DNA from: Brachypodium distachyon
Lineage: Eukaryota; Streptophyta; Magnoliopsida; Poales; Poaceae
Assembly: GCF_000005505.3 (NCBI RefSeq)
Contig: NC_016134.3
Coordinates: 14,986,624-15,050,623, forward strand
Direction: 5' to 3'
DNA length: 64,000 nt
Shown here in pieces: positions 1 through 11,500 of the stretch (its first letter is position 1; each line of letters starts with the position of its first letter). Both the position numbers and the translations under genes were made by a program. The notes beneath the pieces are model-generated. The model saw only the letters and a list, made by a program, of their open reading frames with translations, had not been told where the DNA came from and made no database searches.

Positions 1-2440
1 ATTATTGGCCTGAGGGGGTCCTGGGATTTGTGCGTTCGCGCCTGTGAAGGGTGGAGGTGGGGGTAACCGGCTTGCCTCGCCATTCTCGGCCCGTTGCATC
101 CAGCTGTATTGCCGCGTTGTGTGGTTCGCCGGCTTGTTGGGGTTAGTCGTGTGAAAATGACAAGGCTGATCCAACATTACCTCGAAAGTATACTTCGGCT
201 TATCTTGCCAGGGCTTCTTTTGTTCTCCCTTTTTGACCCACTGCTGATTTCCTGTTTTCTGATGACAACTAGAGCCGGCGTCAGGCTGGTCCTGAACTGT
301 AGCGATATGGGCTGGCCCATACAAGTAATCCGGCCTGTCATCCCTTCTCTTGTTGCGATGATCTTGATGATCATTCCTTCGGAATGCACCAGCAAGATTG
401 TATGTCGGCTGCTCCCTTTTTGGTTCTGTCGGCATCAGCGATGGCTGAGTCGGATCGCCAAGCACGTACATGTCGGCGATCCTGATCATTTCAGATAGAT
501 TGGTCGGCATCTCTCTTTGCAGCTTCTGCCACAGCATGTTGCCGTGCCGACATCCCTAGGCAAACCACGCTATGACTTGCGATTCCACTATCCCTTCACA
601 GAAATTACGGAGATTGTTCCATCTTGTCAGGTAATCCCGGTCAGTTTCGTTGTCTCTTTGCTTGCACATGGACAACTGTTGAGGACGATTCGGCCTCTTG
701 TAAGTGCTAGTGAAATTGCTGACAAATGCTTCCTCAAAGTCTATCCAGCAATTGATGCTGCTTTCCGGCAAATTGTTCAACCATATCCTTGCCGGTCCCA
801 CGAGCATCTGGGGTACACAACGTACTGCCCATCTGCGATTGCCGTCTGCCATGCTTACTGTTGTGACATAGTCTTCCAGCCAATCTTCCGGCTTAGTACT
901 GCCGTCATACGTTCTTGTACCCTTGGGCAGCTGGAAACCCGGGGCTGGTCTCTCCCTCATGATCCGATGCGCGAAGCAACGTGGTCCCGAAGGGCCTTGT
1001 TCCTCCAGAAGCTCAGACAGATAAATTCTGTCAAGCCGATGTCTTGCATCCAGGGGCGATACATGCATGTTCCCAATTCGGCCTCCGAGCGGACCGAGAT
1101 TGTCGCGCTCTCGCCTGATATAACCCTCGTCAGCCATGGCCGAGTATCCGTCATTGTAACGGTCATCACGGCGATCTTCACCTCGATACAGGGGGTTGCG
1201 CCCGACAGCCTGCTGTCCCACGGCAGTATTGGGTGCCGGAACCCGAGGTCGGTGCCCATGATCATATGAGTAACGCTCCTGCTGATCTCGGCGGTTGACG
1301 CCGGGACCCAGACCACTTTGGCTGTCATCAACTCTTCTGACTATTTGTTTCTCGGCCAGGGCCGGGTCACAGCGTTCCAACTGCTTATCTCTGCTAGAGT
1401 GAACGCTTTTGTCCCGTTTGCCACCAGGTGAGGACGCTTGCTTGTCAACCCGGCCACTAGCATCTGCAGCCGAGTGAATGACCTGAGATGCACCGGGTTT
1501 GCCGTGCTTTCTCAAGTATGCCTCATTCTATTCGTGGGCTGTTTGGAGCAGTTCTTTCACGCGCAGCTGCTGTTGCCGAAGTGCCTCTCCCATTATATTC
1601 GGCAACTCCCTAGCCGCAGTCTCAGCAGCCTTGAGGGTTTTGACAGGGGTATTTTATTTCGGCTTTAGTGCCGAGGCAAAACTTGCCGACACAGCTGGCA
1701 CACCCCTGACCATCTCTCGTCATCTCAGCATTCAAGTTCTTGCCACGGTTACGCACCTCCCCAACTCTGCTAGGGTAGAACTGAGACCATGAGCTTTGTT
1801 ATACTCACGGAGCGAGATGTCGAGCTTTTGTCGAGCGTTGGCAACGTCAACGGCTGCCTTCAGCAGCTTCTGTCTATCCAACTCCAACTCCGCCTGCAGC
1901 TGGGCCGGGCTAGCATTCGACACCACCGGCGTGGTCAGCCGCTCGATGGAGGCCTGGATCTGAGTTGGCTTCAGCGGCAGAGCCGATGTGCCGGCTTGAG
2001 CGGCGATGTTCTCCGGCTTGTCCAAAGGGAGCTTCGTCGTTCTGCCGAACTTGGTTGGGACCGCGTCGCTTCCTGCAGCGTCCCTTCCCGCATCCGTGTC
2101 ATGAGCCGTCACCATAACCTCCACACGGTCAGCGGGGCAGTCGAAGTGCCGGCTGCGAGCCATGCAGATGGCGGGGGGATCTTCAGCCATCACCACCTGC
2201 TTTGGGTACCTGCAAGGGCTGTCAGTAGCAACATAAACCTTGTGCATGCCGAAATTGATGAAGCGGCCTGCGCAGGGAAGCGGTGTGCCGTTGAAGCAGC
2301 CCGCGTTGTTGTCGATGAAGCCCAGAGAGCCGAATCTCTGGACCAAACCGGAGACCACGCGCTCTCCGGTGACGAGGAAGCTTTCCGTTCGGATGAAAAC
2401 TTCAGCCAGCGCCGCTGCTAGCCCCACGGTGGGTGCCAAC
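1..2440 (-). pseudogene. Ty3/gypsy gag region (degenerate, runs off left edge)
   Basis: Read on the minus strand, this follows the LTR at 2441-3428. A 5' segment (about 2430-1732) has a coiled-coil-like stretch containing ELDRQKLLKAAVDVANARQK. The central segment (1515-556) holds the retrotransposon gag domain, with motifs ARIWLNNLPESSINCWIDFE and the downstream YLTRWNNLRN. The last segment (about 270-1) continues in another frame with the gag C-terminal motif DQPCHFHTTNPNKPANHTTR. At the position where the knuckle-like motif normally has Cys after that stretch, a Tyr is read. The three segments lie in different frames and the 1515-1735 stretch contains stops, so gag is not translatable as one protein. 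Pol would lie left of the window. Assignment to Ty3/gypsy rests on the gag motif and the LTR context. Confidence 0.85.
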
Positions 2441-3428
2441 TGTCGTGGTGGTGTCACGGCAGACGCTATAGGATGGCTTAACTTGGGGCCGATGGACGCA
2501 GGAGGATCCGAATGAGGGAGGACGTGAAGGGAAACACGCACAAAACACAGAAGCACACACAGATTTACTCAGGTTCGGAGCCCTCTTGTCGAGGTAACAC
2601 TCCTACTCCTGCTTTGTTGTATTAGCCAAGATAGGCAAGCTCTACAATGGCGCTCCTTGAGCTGTATTCTTGAGGAAGACGAAGAAGGGAAAAACCCTAG
2701 ATGCCTAAGTGCTCTCCTCCTAAGTGCCCCCCTTCCCTACAGAGGGGTAAGGTTCTATTTATAGGCCGCCCATGTCACACTGACATGTGGGCCGAGTCTA
2801 ACCTCATTTAGTCTATTCTTAATATTAATTTTTTCTCCCTCCATAGATTCTTTGGTCAAGAATTGTCTTCGATTTTTTTTATTTTGACTTGATTGAAATT
2901 AAGTGGATGCAATGAAAAAAGAAATTGATGGGATCCGCCAGGCACGCGGCTTGGTTCCCTCCAGGCAGTACCGTAGGGGACAAGACAACTTTATTTTTCC
3001 CTGCCAGTCTGCAACGGGTACAACTATCCCCTGCCGGCTTCCGTCATAGAGTCTCTTTCGGTGCTTCTCTAGCGTGGTCACCTGACACCGGTACGCAGGC
3101 GCTGGCTGCTTTTCTGAGATGATGATGGCGCTGCTTTACTTTGCACCGCGTGGTCAGGATAAGACCGTTGAGGGATCTCGGCTATCGCCGAGATCAAAAT
3201 GCTCGTCCTTATCTTGCAAACTCATAAGACAAGATAGCCATGCCGGCTACGCCCGGGATGCCGGCTTAGTGTTAGTTTAACTTTACGAAGTCGGCATACA
3301 TAACTATGCGGCTTTGCCTTCGTCATCTCGGCTAGGGTTGTGTCGCTATGACCCTATCCGGGGTCATGCATGTCGTCATAAAGCTATCAGGTCCTAGTCG
3401 ACTTGGTCTCTAGTCTCAACCCTCTACA
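2441..3428 (-). repeat. 5' LTR of the Ty3/gypsy element
   Basis: The 988-bp block has TG...CA ends in both orientations. In element sense it starts TGTAGAGGG at 3428 and ends CACCACGACA at 2441. Immediately inside, at 2440-2421, is a primer-binding-site-like stretch GTTGGCACCCACCGTGGGGC. A TATA-like box CTATAAATAG (minus strand) lies near 2755-2765, as expected of an LTR promoter. The partner LTR is outside the window, so the boundaries rest on the TG/CA ends and the adjacent PBS. Confidence 0.75.
2753..2766 (-). promoter_or_regulatory. LTR TATA box
   Basis: The minus strand reads CCTATAAATAG within the LTR, about 320 bp before its gag-proximal end. It is a plausible Pol II core promoter for the gypsy element. 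Nothing else around it is recognisable. Confidence 0.5.
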
Positions 3429-3606
3429 GTTTGACCTTACAAATCTTAAGGATAAAGAAGCACGTGCAGCTTCTGCGTTGTATGGTTGCGCGGGGGAGCG
3501 GCGGCTTCGACTCTGCAGACTCCAGCCCGCGCGGAGCATGGAGCCATCATGAGTTCACAACGTTATGCCAAGGCATATCCGCATATGTATGGAAAATCAT
3601 TAAAGT

Positions 3607-3615
3607 TTCATAAAT
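3607..3615. repeat. Left 9-bp TSD of the MULE
   Basis: TTCATAAAT directly outside the left TIR. The identical copy is at 4494-4502. Confidence 0.9.
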
Positions 3616-4493
3616 GAAATAAGTCCATTTTACCCACCTCAACTTATTGATAAGTCCAAGAAGCACCCTAAACTATGAAACCGGGTATTTAACCCTCCCG
3701 AACTATCAAAACGGGGCACCCAACCCCCCTGTGCCTGTTTCCTGCTGGTCTGGGCGGTTTTGACCATGTTGACCGCCACGCTGGCAACAAGTGTCTGTCC
3801 CGAGTCCTCCTAACCTCGCACCTAGACCTCTATCTCTCTTCTCAAATTCCAAATCGGGAACCCTAGCTCTGGCGTCGGCGGGGGCTGGACGACGCAGGCC
3901 TTGCGGAGGCAGACACTGGGCATTGGGGCGGCTGCTAATTGACTACTGGAACCTGTGCCCGCCCCTCTTCTTCCTCCCCGACGCCGGCGGCTGCTGCTCA
4001 GTGAGTTCATCTGCTTTTTTCTTCTTTTTCCCTCTCCTTCTGCTCCTCTGCTCGATGCTTAGCTTGCTGCATTTGCTTCTATTCTTACAGAGCAATGGAA
4101 GATGACCTAGACTGCAACTAGAATTGCAAACAGATTTGAGAAGATGATTAAGGCTAAAAATCAGAAGGGAAACCGGCGGAGGAAAAGAGAAGGAAAACTG
4201 AATCGAATAACGGCTAACTCTGGTCACGGGAGCTAAAGAACAGAAGAGAGAGAGAGAGAAGACAGAGACGGGAGAGAGAAGTCTGGGCAGATAGGCTCGG
4301 GACAGCCACTTGCCAGCCTGGCATGCCAGCATGGCGGTCAACATGGTCAAAACCGCCCAGACCAGCAGGAAACAGGCACAGGGGGGTTGGGTGCCTGGTT
4401 TTGATAGTTCGGGGTGTTAAATACCCGGTTTCATAGATTAGGGTGTTTTTTGGACTTCTTGATTAGTTGAGGGGGGTAAAATGGACTTATTTC
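3616..4493. mobile_element. Non-autonomous Mutator-like element (MULE, possibly Pack-MULE)
   Basis: An 878-bp element with near-perfect terminal inverted repeats of about 170 bp (3616-3786 against 4323-4493), starting GAAATAAGTCCATTTTACCC. It is flanked by identical 9-bp direct repeats TTCATAAAT at 3607-3615 and 4494-4502. Long TIRs with 9-bp TSDs are the signature of the Mutator superfamily. The internal 530 bp is GC-rich on the left and encodes no transposase. It looks like a 5'-leader or gene fragment, which would make this a Pack-MULE, but I cannot identify the donor. Confidence 0.9.
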
Positions 4494-4502
4494 TTCATAA
4501 AT
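4494..4502. repeat. Right 9-bp TSD of the MULE
   Basis: TTCATAAAT directly outside the right TIR, identical to 3607-3615. Confidence 0.9.
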
Positions 4503-6146
4503 TTTGACGAAATTTAACCAAACTAAAATTTCAGAATTTAAACTTCCGACTAAGTGGTCCCACGTGTCTGACGTGGTGCTACTCAGTGCGGTTGTCCATT
4601 AGATGGTGTGGGTTAGGCAGCTAGGGCGCAGGCGACCCTGCCTAGCCGGAATTAAGGTTCAAAATTTCAATGTAATTTGAACAAAATTTTCAAATTTTCG
4701 GTGATTTTGGCGGGTACTGAAATTCTGTTACCTTGTAATTTCGAACTACACTTAAACAAAATTTTAATCCCGAATTTTAGTTTCAGCCAAAATTTGTTTA
4801 ATTCAATGAATTTTGGTCAAGATAATACCAAAAAAGATTTTGGGGTTTTCTAAATTTCGATGATCTTTGAAATCCACGTAGGACTGCATGTGTCATGATG
4901 GCAAAAATCATAAAAAAAAGGTAAAATTGTGTCAAAAGGTTTTAAAATAAGAAAAATAATGATTTTATTTAAATGGGATAAAATGTGTCCCAAACTTTCT
5001 TAGAGGGCTAAACTGTGGATTCAACCGTAAATATAATTAATAACATGTACGGAGTACCAATTAATTCAATCTCAAAAACTAAAATAGCGAAATTATAAGG
5101 GAAAAACATTTCGAATAACCAGTCCCATGAGGATAAAACTACAGCAATAAGGAAACAGGCAACGATGACTCTTTCAGCTTGCCAGTTTATCCACGAATGT
5201 GTCACTGTACGACCAAATCGGTAGCTTTCATATCTTCGTGGATGACATCACGATGAGGCCGGACCGATCTCGCTTCGGTGTCCCGAAGAAAAGGACATCA
5301 GGTTGAAGGTGCATATTTCCTAGCTACATGGATTAATCGATCAAACTCCGTGTCGTGATGACTTGATGTTATGGAGTTGATGCCAAGAGCCCTTGTGTGC
5401 AATGGGTTGGAGCAGGCGTGACAGAGAAGATTGCAAAGGGCACCAAACGTGAGATCAGTGGAACAGAGTAGGGAACTATAAAGTTGCTGTGAACCAGACA
5501 GCCTTCTGGTAAACTTCTAATCCATGAACAGAACACCCGACCCAGCCATCCTTTTCCGATCCATTTTTGCATGACAGCGACGCCGGCCCAAACTCTGCTA
5601 CCACGATGCATCCGGACGCAAAATTAGCACTTGGAACAGAGCCGAAATATGGAACAAATTAACAAGTGTTGTTTGTGCGCACGAAGCATAGGTTTGTTAA
5701 ATCGACCACAAGCTGGCTGGTTGACGATAATAATGGTCAAATCATTGTGCTAGATCGACGATGGAGACGGGAGTGGTTCCTCGATCGTGCCGATGCCAAG
5801 ATGGAGCAGAGAGGTCGGAGATTCCACGCGGCACGGGTGATGCCAGCGCCCACGTACGTTGGACGTGTGCTCCTGCGGAATACGGAGTAGGTAGGGACGA
5901 ACCCAAGAAGGAAAAAATAAGAAGGTTTTCATTAGTTAAACCTTATGTTACTAGTAGAAAATTTTGCAACAGCGGAGGTGGTTCGAGCAGGCGAGCAGCC
6001 GGCGGCTACTACCCGCTCCCTCCCGTATTAGTTGAGTGAAACACATTGTACTTTAAAGCATCGAGTTAGTCTGAATTAATGAATACAGTCCTAAACCTAT
6101 AGAAGGAGCTTTTAAAGTATATTGTACTTTTTTTTTTGAAAAAATA
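4503..6146. other. Intergenic, no recognised gene
   Basis: AT-rich DNA. Short open stretches occur but none shows family motifs, credible splice structure or codon bias. It is probably old transposon residue and cannot be assigned. Confidence 0.5.
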
Positions 6147-6271
6147 TACTTTCTCGGTCTAACAAAAGATGTTTCAAAGTTTTTTAAAATTTAAATGTGT
6201 TTAGACATGATTTAGTATATAGATGCATTAAAATTTAGTTAAAGTTAAAACATATTTTATTAGACGGAGTA
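6147..6271. mobile_element. Diverged Stowaway-type MITE
   Basis: Inverted ends starting TACTTTCTCGGTCTAAC and ending AGACGGAGTA match the grass Stowaway consensus ends (CTCCCTCCGT...), with TA at both borders. The length is about 125 bp. Confidence 0.6.
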
Positions 6272-8089
6272 AGTATTGTATTTTGAAGCGAAGTCACCCA
6301 AGCCTTGAACCTGCGCCAGGTCCGACGGGGAGTGCGGCTTGTTCGGTGGAACAGGGCCCCAAATCTGGAGGAGACCCAAATATCCCAACTATTCAGTGCC
6401 GGGCCCGCAGCCCATTAGGCAATATGCATTAGCCAGCCCGAGGCCGAGGCGCCGAGTGCTCGCATGACTCCTCCGCCGCTCCCCGTCTTCGATCTTCCCT
6501 CGTGTCAGCGTGACTCTTCCAGCGCCGGAAATTTGGGAGTTCCGTCTTCTCGTCTTCCAGAGCGCCTCGTCTTCTGGTCTTCGATCGCACCGTCGCACGG
6601 GACTGCTGGACGCAATCGGGGATTGCCATTGCTCGCCGGATCCCATCATCCCAGATTCCCAATCGTCGACGCCAGATCGGTCGCCATTTTCTGATTTCTT
6701 CCCGATCTCACATCTCGTCTCGCTTGGAGTCCAGGAGCAACAATTCGACCAGGAAACAGGTGTCAGTGAGTGCCGCAATGGCGGAATCCACTTAATTGTC
6801 CGTCTAATCGTCAAAACAAGTTCAATTTTCAATGGATTGTCTTAGGTATTAGTTCTGTTTTATTCATCTTTCCTATGTAGTGTTTCAACATCTGAGCCTA
6901 ATCAAGTAATCAGTCATCTCTTTTAAGTACGAAACATTTTTCAATTGAGGTAGGAGGCCCCATTTATACTTTGGCAGTCTCGGATTTTGCCGGCCTGACC
7001 CCGCTCAAGGCATTGTTGCCTCGGTCTCACACGTGCGAGCGAAAAGAATGAGACGTGAGTGGATGTTTAGATTTTCATGGAATTCCCACGAAATCAAAGG
7101 AAATGAATTTGTATTAACCATTTGCTGATCCGATCCTAGAGCTGGATTATCTACCGTGGGAATATTAAAAACAAAACTAGCACTATATTTACTTTTCTAC
7201 GCATGCACGTATATATTGTACTCTTTTTTTAATAGTATATATTGTACTTTTATTTGAATGTATTGTACTACCCTCGATCCAAAATAAACGTCTCAGTTTT
7301 GAACTAAACTTGTGAGAGGGAGTAGAACAAAGTAAATTCTTCATAGGAAAAAAAATCAACTGCAGGAAGCATTCAATTCTTTCTCTTCTTTGCCTCCAGC
7401 CCAATCAGAGGGTGTTGTGGACGGCCCATTGGACTTGACTACTGCTACAAAGGCTTTATTCTTATGGGCCATTGGCATGTAATGAAATCGGTTAGGCCCA
7501 TGATGGTTGTCCTCGACTCCTTCTCTTATAATTTGCATCTAGCTCAACTGATGGTACCGTTGACAAGTACCATGCATCTGAATAAGAGGTTCCTTTTCCA
7601 AAAAACGAAAAGAAAAGAAAAGGAGTTTCTTCTAAAAAGAAAGAAATCTGAATAAGAGGTAAAAGTTCATGACATTGCTGGCTTAAATTTATCTGATTTT
7701 TGCGCCGTGCACAGCCTATGTTTTTTTTCATTTGTTTTCCTGTTTGTAAGTATATGCAGCCTCTACAATTTAACGGGATTGCAAATTGAGAATAATATCA
7801 TTTATCTTTTGCCAACAAAAATGTATGCACACTGTTTCCCTTTAGCTACAGAACAGTCACCGTGAAAGTTGGAACCTGTTGGCTTTTATGAATGTTCTAG
7901 GCGGCGGTTTTGTTCTTAAATGGTTTTCGTCCATTAATTAAGAAGAATAGAGTTGCTAACTCCGTGTGGTTATTTGTTAGTTACTAACCACGTGAATATG
8001 ACATGCCCATAGAATGTTAGTTACTAACGACGTGAGTACATGACATGCCCATAGAATCTCATCCTTAGACAGTACTTTATCAAGTTTTT
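6272..8089. other. Intergenic; possible orphan 5' leader and a deleted MITE
   Basis: The segment about 6300-6850 is GC-rich and looks like the promoter or leader of a gene, but no conserved coding exon follows. At 7266-7324 the two ends of a MITE (CCCTCGATCCAAAATAA... and ...GAGAGGGAGTA) are joined with the middle missing. The rest shows nothing recognisable. Confidence 0.4.
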
Positions 8090-8205
8090 TACTCCCTCCG
8101 TCCCATATTAAGTGACTCAAATTTGTCCAAATATAAACGTATTTATATACTAAAATATGTTTAGATACATGAAAGTCGTTTAATATGGGACGGAGGGGGC
8201 AGTGA
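8090..8205. mobile_element. Stowaway MITE
   Basis: Begins TACTCCCTCCGTCCCATATTAAG and ends TAATATGGGACGGAGGG. The arms are inverted, the element is about 115 bp, and there is a TA at the left border. This is the classical grass Stowaway structure. Confidence 0.8.
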
Positions 8206-8506
8206 ATATCAAGAATCCACAACTTTTAGGAATTAGGAGAAGGTTTTACAGAACACCACCACAACTTTTGGATTCGTTTTTCTTCCCTTAACGCCAACTT
8301 TTGGAGCGAACAATTACAGACGACCAAAATCTTGCGTTTCAGCGCAGTTGACAGTCTTTCGGACTGTTGGGTCCACTGGTCGGAAAAAGGCCTAGCCTAA
8401 TTAAGCTGCCGCTTTACATGCTGGCGTGAGTATTGGTCCAGACACGACCGAACCAGGTTCGAAATGGTGACAAGTAAAACTGATCTTATGACAGAGTTCT
8501 GGAAGG

Positions 8507-11500
8507 CTACTCGTCGACCTCAAAAAATATAACTTCTGGCCGTAGCTTGCGCTCTTTCAAACGTTCTCTCAATTCCCAGTCATCTTCTGTCTGTATGGAG
8601 GATGTTCGCAACAATTCAAGAAGTTGATAATGAAATCACTCTGAACAAGAACAGTCTGCGCAGGATCAAGAATAAGGAGTTACTCACCTGAACAGTGTCG
8701 TAGTCGTCAATGAGCCACTCGTCCTTGTCCTCGTTCCAAGCAACGCAGACGTAGCGATCATCACAATAGCAGATCTGTAAGAGTTATGTTTACAAAGGAA
8801 TGAGACAATCGAGAGAGAGAATGTGCAGAAAAAGGTCACTGCAGATTATGTTCTGCAACCATTCCAGGCGATTTGATGAGAACTGTTCCTAACTTCCAAT
8901 TAGACATGGAGGTAAGGAAAGTACTGCAAGATAGATATATTTATAAGAAGATCAGGGGTTACAAGGTCCAGTTAGGTTACCTCTCAAATGTTCAATCAAT
9001 AGAATATGTGAAAGAAAAAACTGTCAACTTCGTGTCTTCATTGTTCCATATATATTTTGTACCAGTGAAGTAGACAGGAGAACACGTGTCCCAAATAGAA
9101 CTTGCAAATATCCCCACTGTACTATATGAAGCAACTCAGGTATGATGCATCATTAGGTTTCCCTTAGCAGCTTCTTTAGAAATACAAGAAAATGTCTTAT
9201 CATAACCTGGTGAGCACGCCAATTAATCACTTATTACCATGCTCCAATTTATTCTAGAAAAAACAGGAACCTTCTTAATACCAACTTGGCTTCTCTCGGC
9301 TTATGAGTATAATCCAATATATATATGCTGATAATTAAGACGCCTCACAGTCATCTCCAAATGAATGTAGCACCAGGTACCAGCTAAGGAAGTGACAAAT
9401 AGCACCACAACTTATAAACTCTCAGGAAACGGATATCAACCAATACCAAATAGCTCATTCCTTTCTCCTCCTTTTTGCATTGCCTTAACACCGAGATTAA
9501 ATGAAAGAAGCATTTTCTTAGTTGCATTAACAATTTGATTCTGGAAAATGTAAAAGTTAGCCATGCACATACCATTGAGGCCACGGTATACTTGGTTGCA
9601 GAATGATCACTTCTGCAAAAAAAATCAGTGTGATGGGGAGACGTAATATCAGCCAGCACGTCATAGCGAGTATCCTGGCTTTCGCTGCCGCCTTCCCAGT
9701 TCAAGACTACAACATAATAGCAAAAGAGGCAAACATAATCAATATTTTGGTGTAATCTAATGCAAGCAAAAAAGATAAATGAATCCAGCAACAGCCACTT
9801 GAACAACCAGCAGTGCATATCTTTCAAAACAACGTTTTTCTGATGGGACATTTCTATTTTTAAAAATCTATTTTGAGAATAACAAGACATATCACACCCA
9901 TTGAATACTCGTACTGTCGTCACTTGTCAGACTTGGGTTTCAAGATATGTTGAGTTGCAGTAATTTGTTGACTTATATATCTCGAATGTTTTTTCCTTTC
10001 TTGATAGAGGGAAAGTGCAATTTATCATTTTATACAAGTAGCTTTACCTATTCTAAAGAAGTGTGGAGTGTTTGAAAGAAAGAGATCAATAATATTGTCC
10101 AGACTTCCACAATGCTTGCAGCAGTTCTCCTTATAGAAATGCTCATCCAATAGAACCGGAAGGTCTGCAAAGGACTTGACCTGCACAAAAAAGAACAAGG
10201 AGAACCACTAGTTAACATTTCCTGCTAGCTAGAATACTTTTTCGTAATATATCCGCCTATACAAGTCTGGCTAGACAGGAAGTCTACTGCATACGGCATA
10301 CCTTACTTGTTTGAGGCGAACCAGCATCAAGTTTATGGAAAAGTGTAGTATATAGGCCTTTGTGGGAAGACTTCCCACAATGGCAGCTCATTTGCACGTC
10401 GAATTTGATCCCAAAAATATTATGTGTTGGGCATATGCATTCTCCACAGGTATGGTTCGCTACCTGTCTACTGATCTCCCTGTTGAATCCAGAGCTCGAA
10501 GAATTTTCTGACATGTGCAATCTATTGAGCATTGTGGTCACAATCTTGGAAGAAAATTTTCTGCCGACCTGAAACTGGAATTGATTCATCAGATTTTCCC
10601 TTGTGAATACTCCAAAATGTGCACGCGAAATCAAATAAGACTGGAGCAGAATGCAGATGTTTGTAGTTCAACATTTACACATTATTTAAAAGAAACAAAA
10701 CAATGAGAAAGACTCATAGATCTTACCAACCGAGCAACATAACAACAACATAGCTAACATTTCTCATTCTAGTGTATATACGAGATATCAGTATTCAGTG
10801 TGTACACATAATAAATAGCAAGAACAAATAAATAATTCTGGCTAAGTTTATAGAAAAATCTACCAACATCTGCAACTCTAAATTAGTTTTATCAAATCCA
10901 TCGTTATATATATTTCCATAGTTTATCTATTTGATATTGTAGATGTTTGTATATTTTTCCATAAACTTGGCCAACTTAAAAAAGTTTGACGGAGGACAAA
11001 GCTCGAACATCTTATATTTAGGAAAGGAGGTAGTATCTTTCTACGAAGAGTAAAATATCACAACCATTATAGACTCTGTTTTACGTGGTAAACTAACTTT
11101 TCATTGGTCCTATAAAGATCTCAATTGATGGTCGCGGCGGTTCGCCTTGAGATTGTACCACCTTTTGCTTTGGAAAAAAACTCAAAGGTGAGATCTGGTA
11201 TGAATGGCTTAATCTGAGATGCTTGTTCAATAATTGGTAGTATAACATCCTCTTTAAAGTATAGTGTAATATTTTAAGTCAATGGTAGCACACGGGTGTT
11301 GTGCTAGTTTTATGTCAACAAAATGACCATGTAAATCTACATGATGGTATTGAAGGTATACCTTTCCATGTATACTGCTGTCATCTACAAGTTCCTGAAG
11401 AATGGTCTTCACAGAAGTCAGTACATCTACTGTTAGGTGAAGTTTTTTTGTTTCCAAAGCATACAAGATTCCATAAAATATGCCAGCAATGCAGGGAGGG

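Noticed and set aside
556..1515. A 319-codon minus-strand gene of its own
   Set aside because: Its sequence is the retrotransposon gag domain, continuous in context with the LTR at 2441-3428.
6389..6850. Possible small gene in a GC-rich stretch
   Set aside because: Open frames exist in several frames on both strands without motif, splice signals or a downstream exon. It looks more like an orphan leader.
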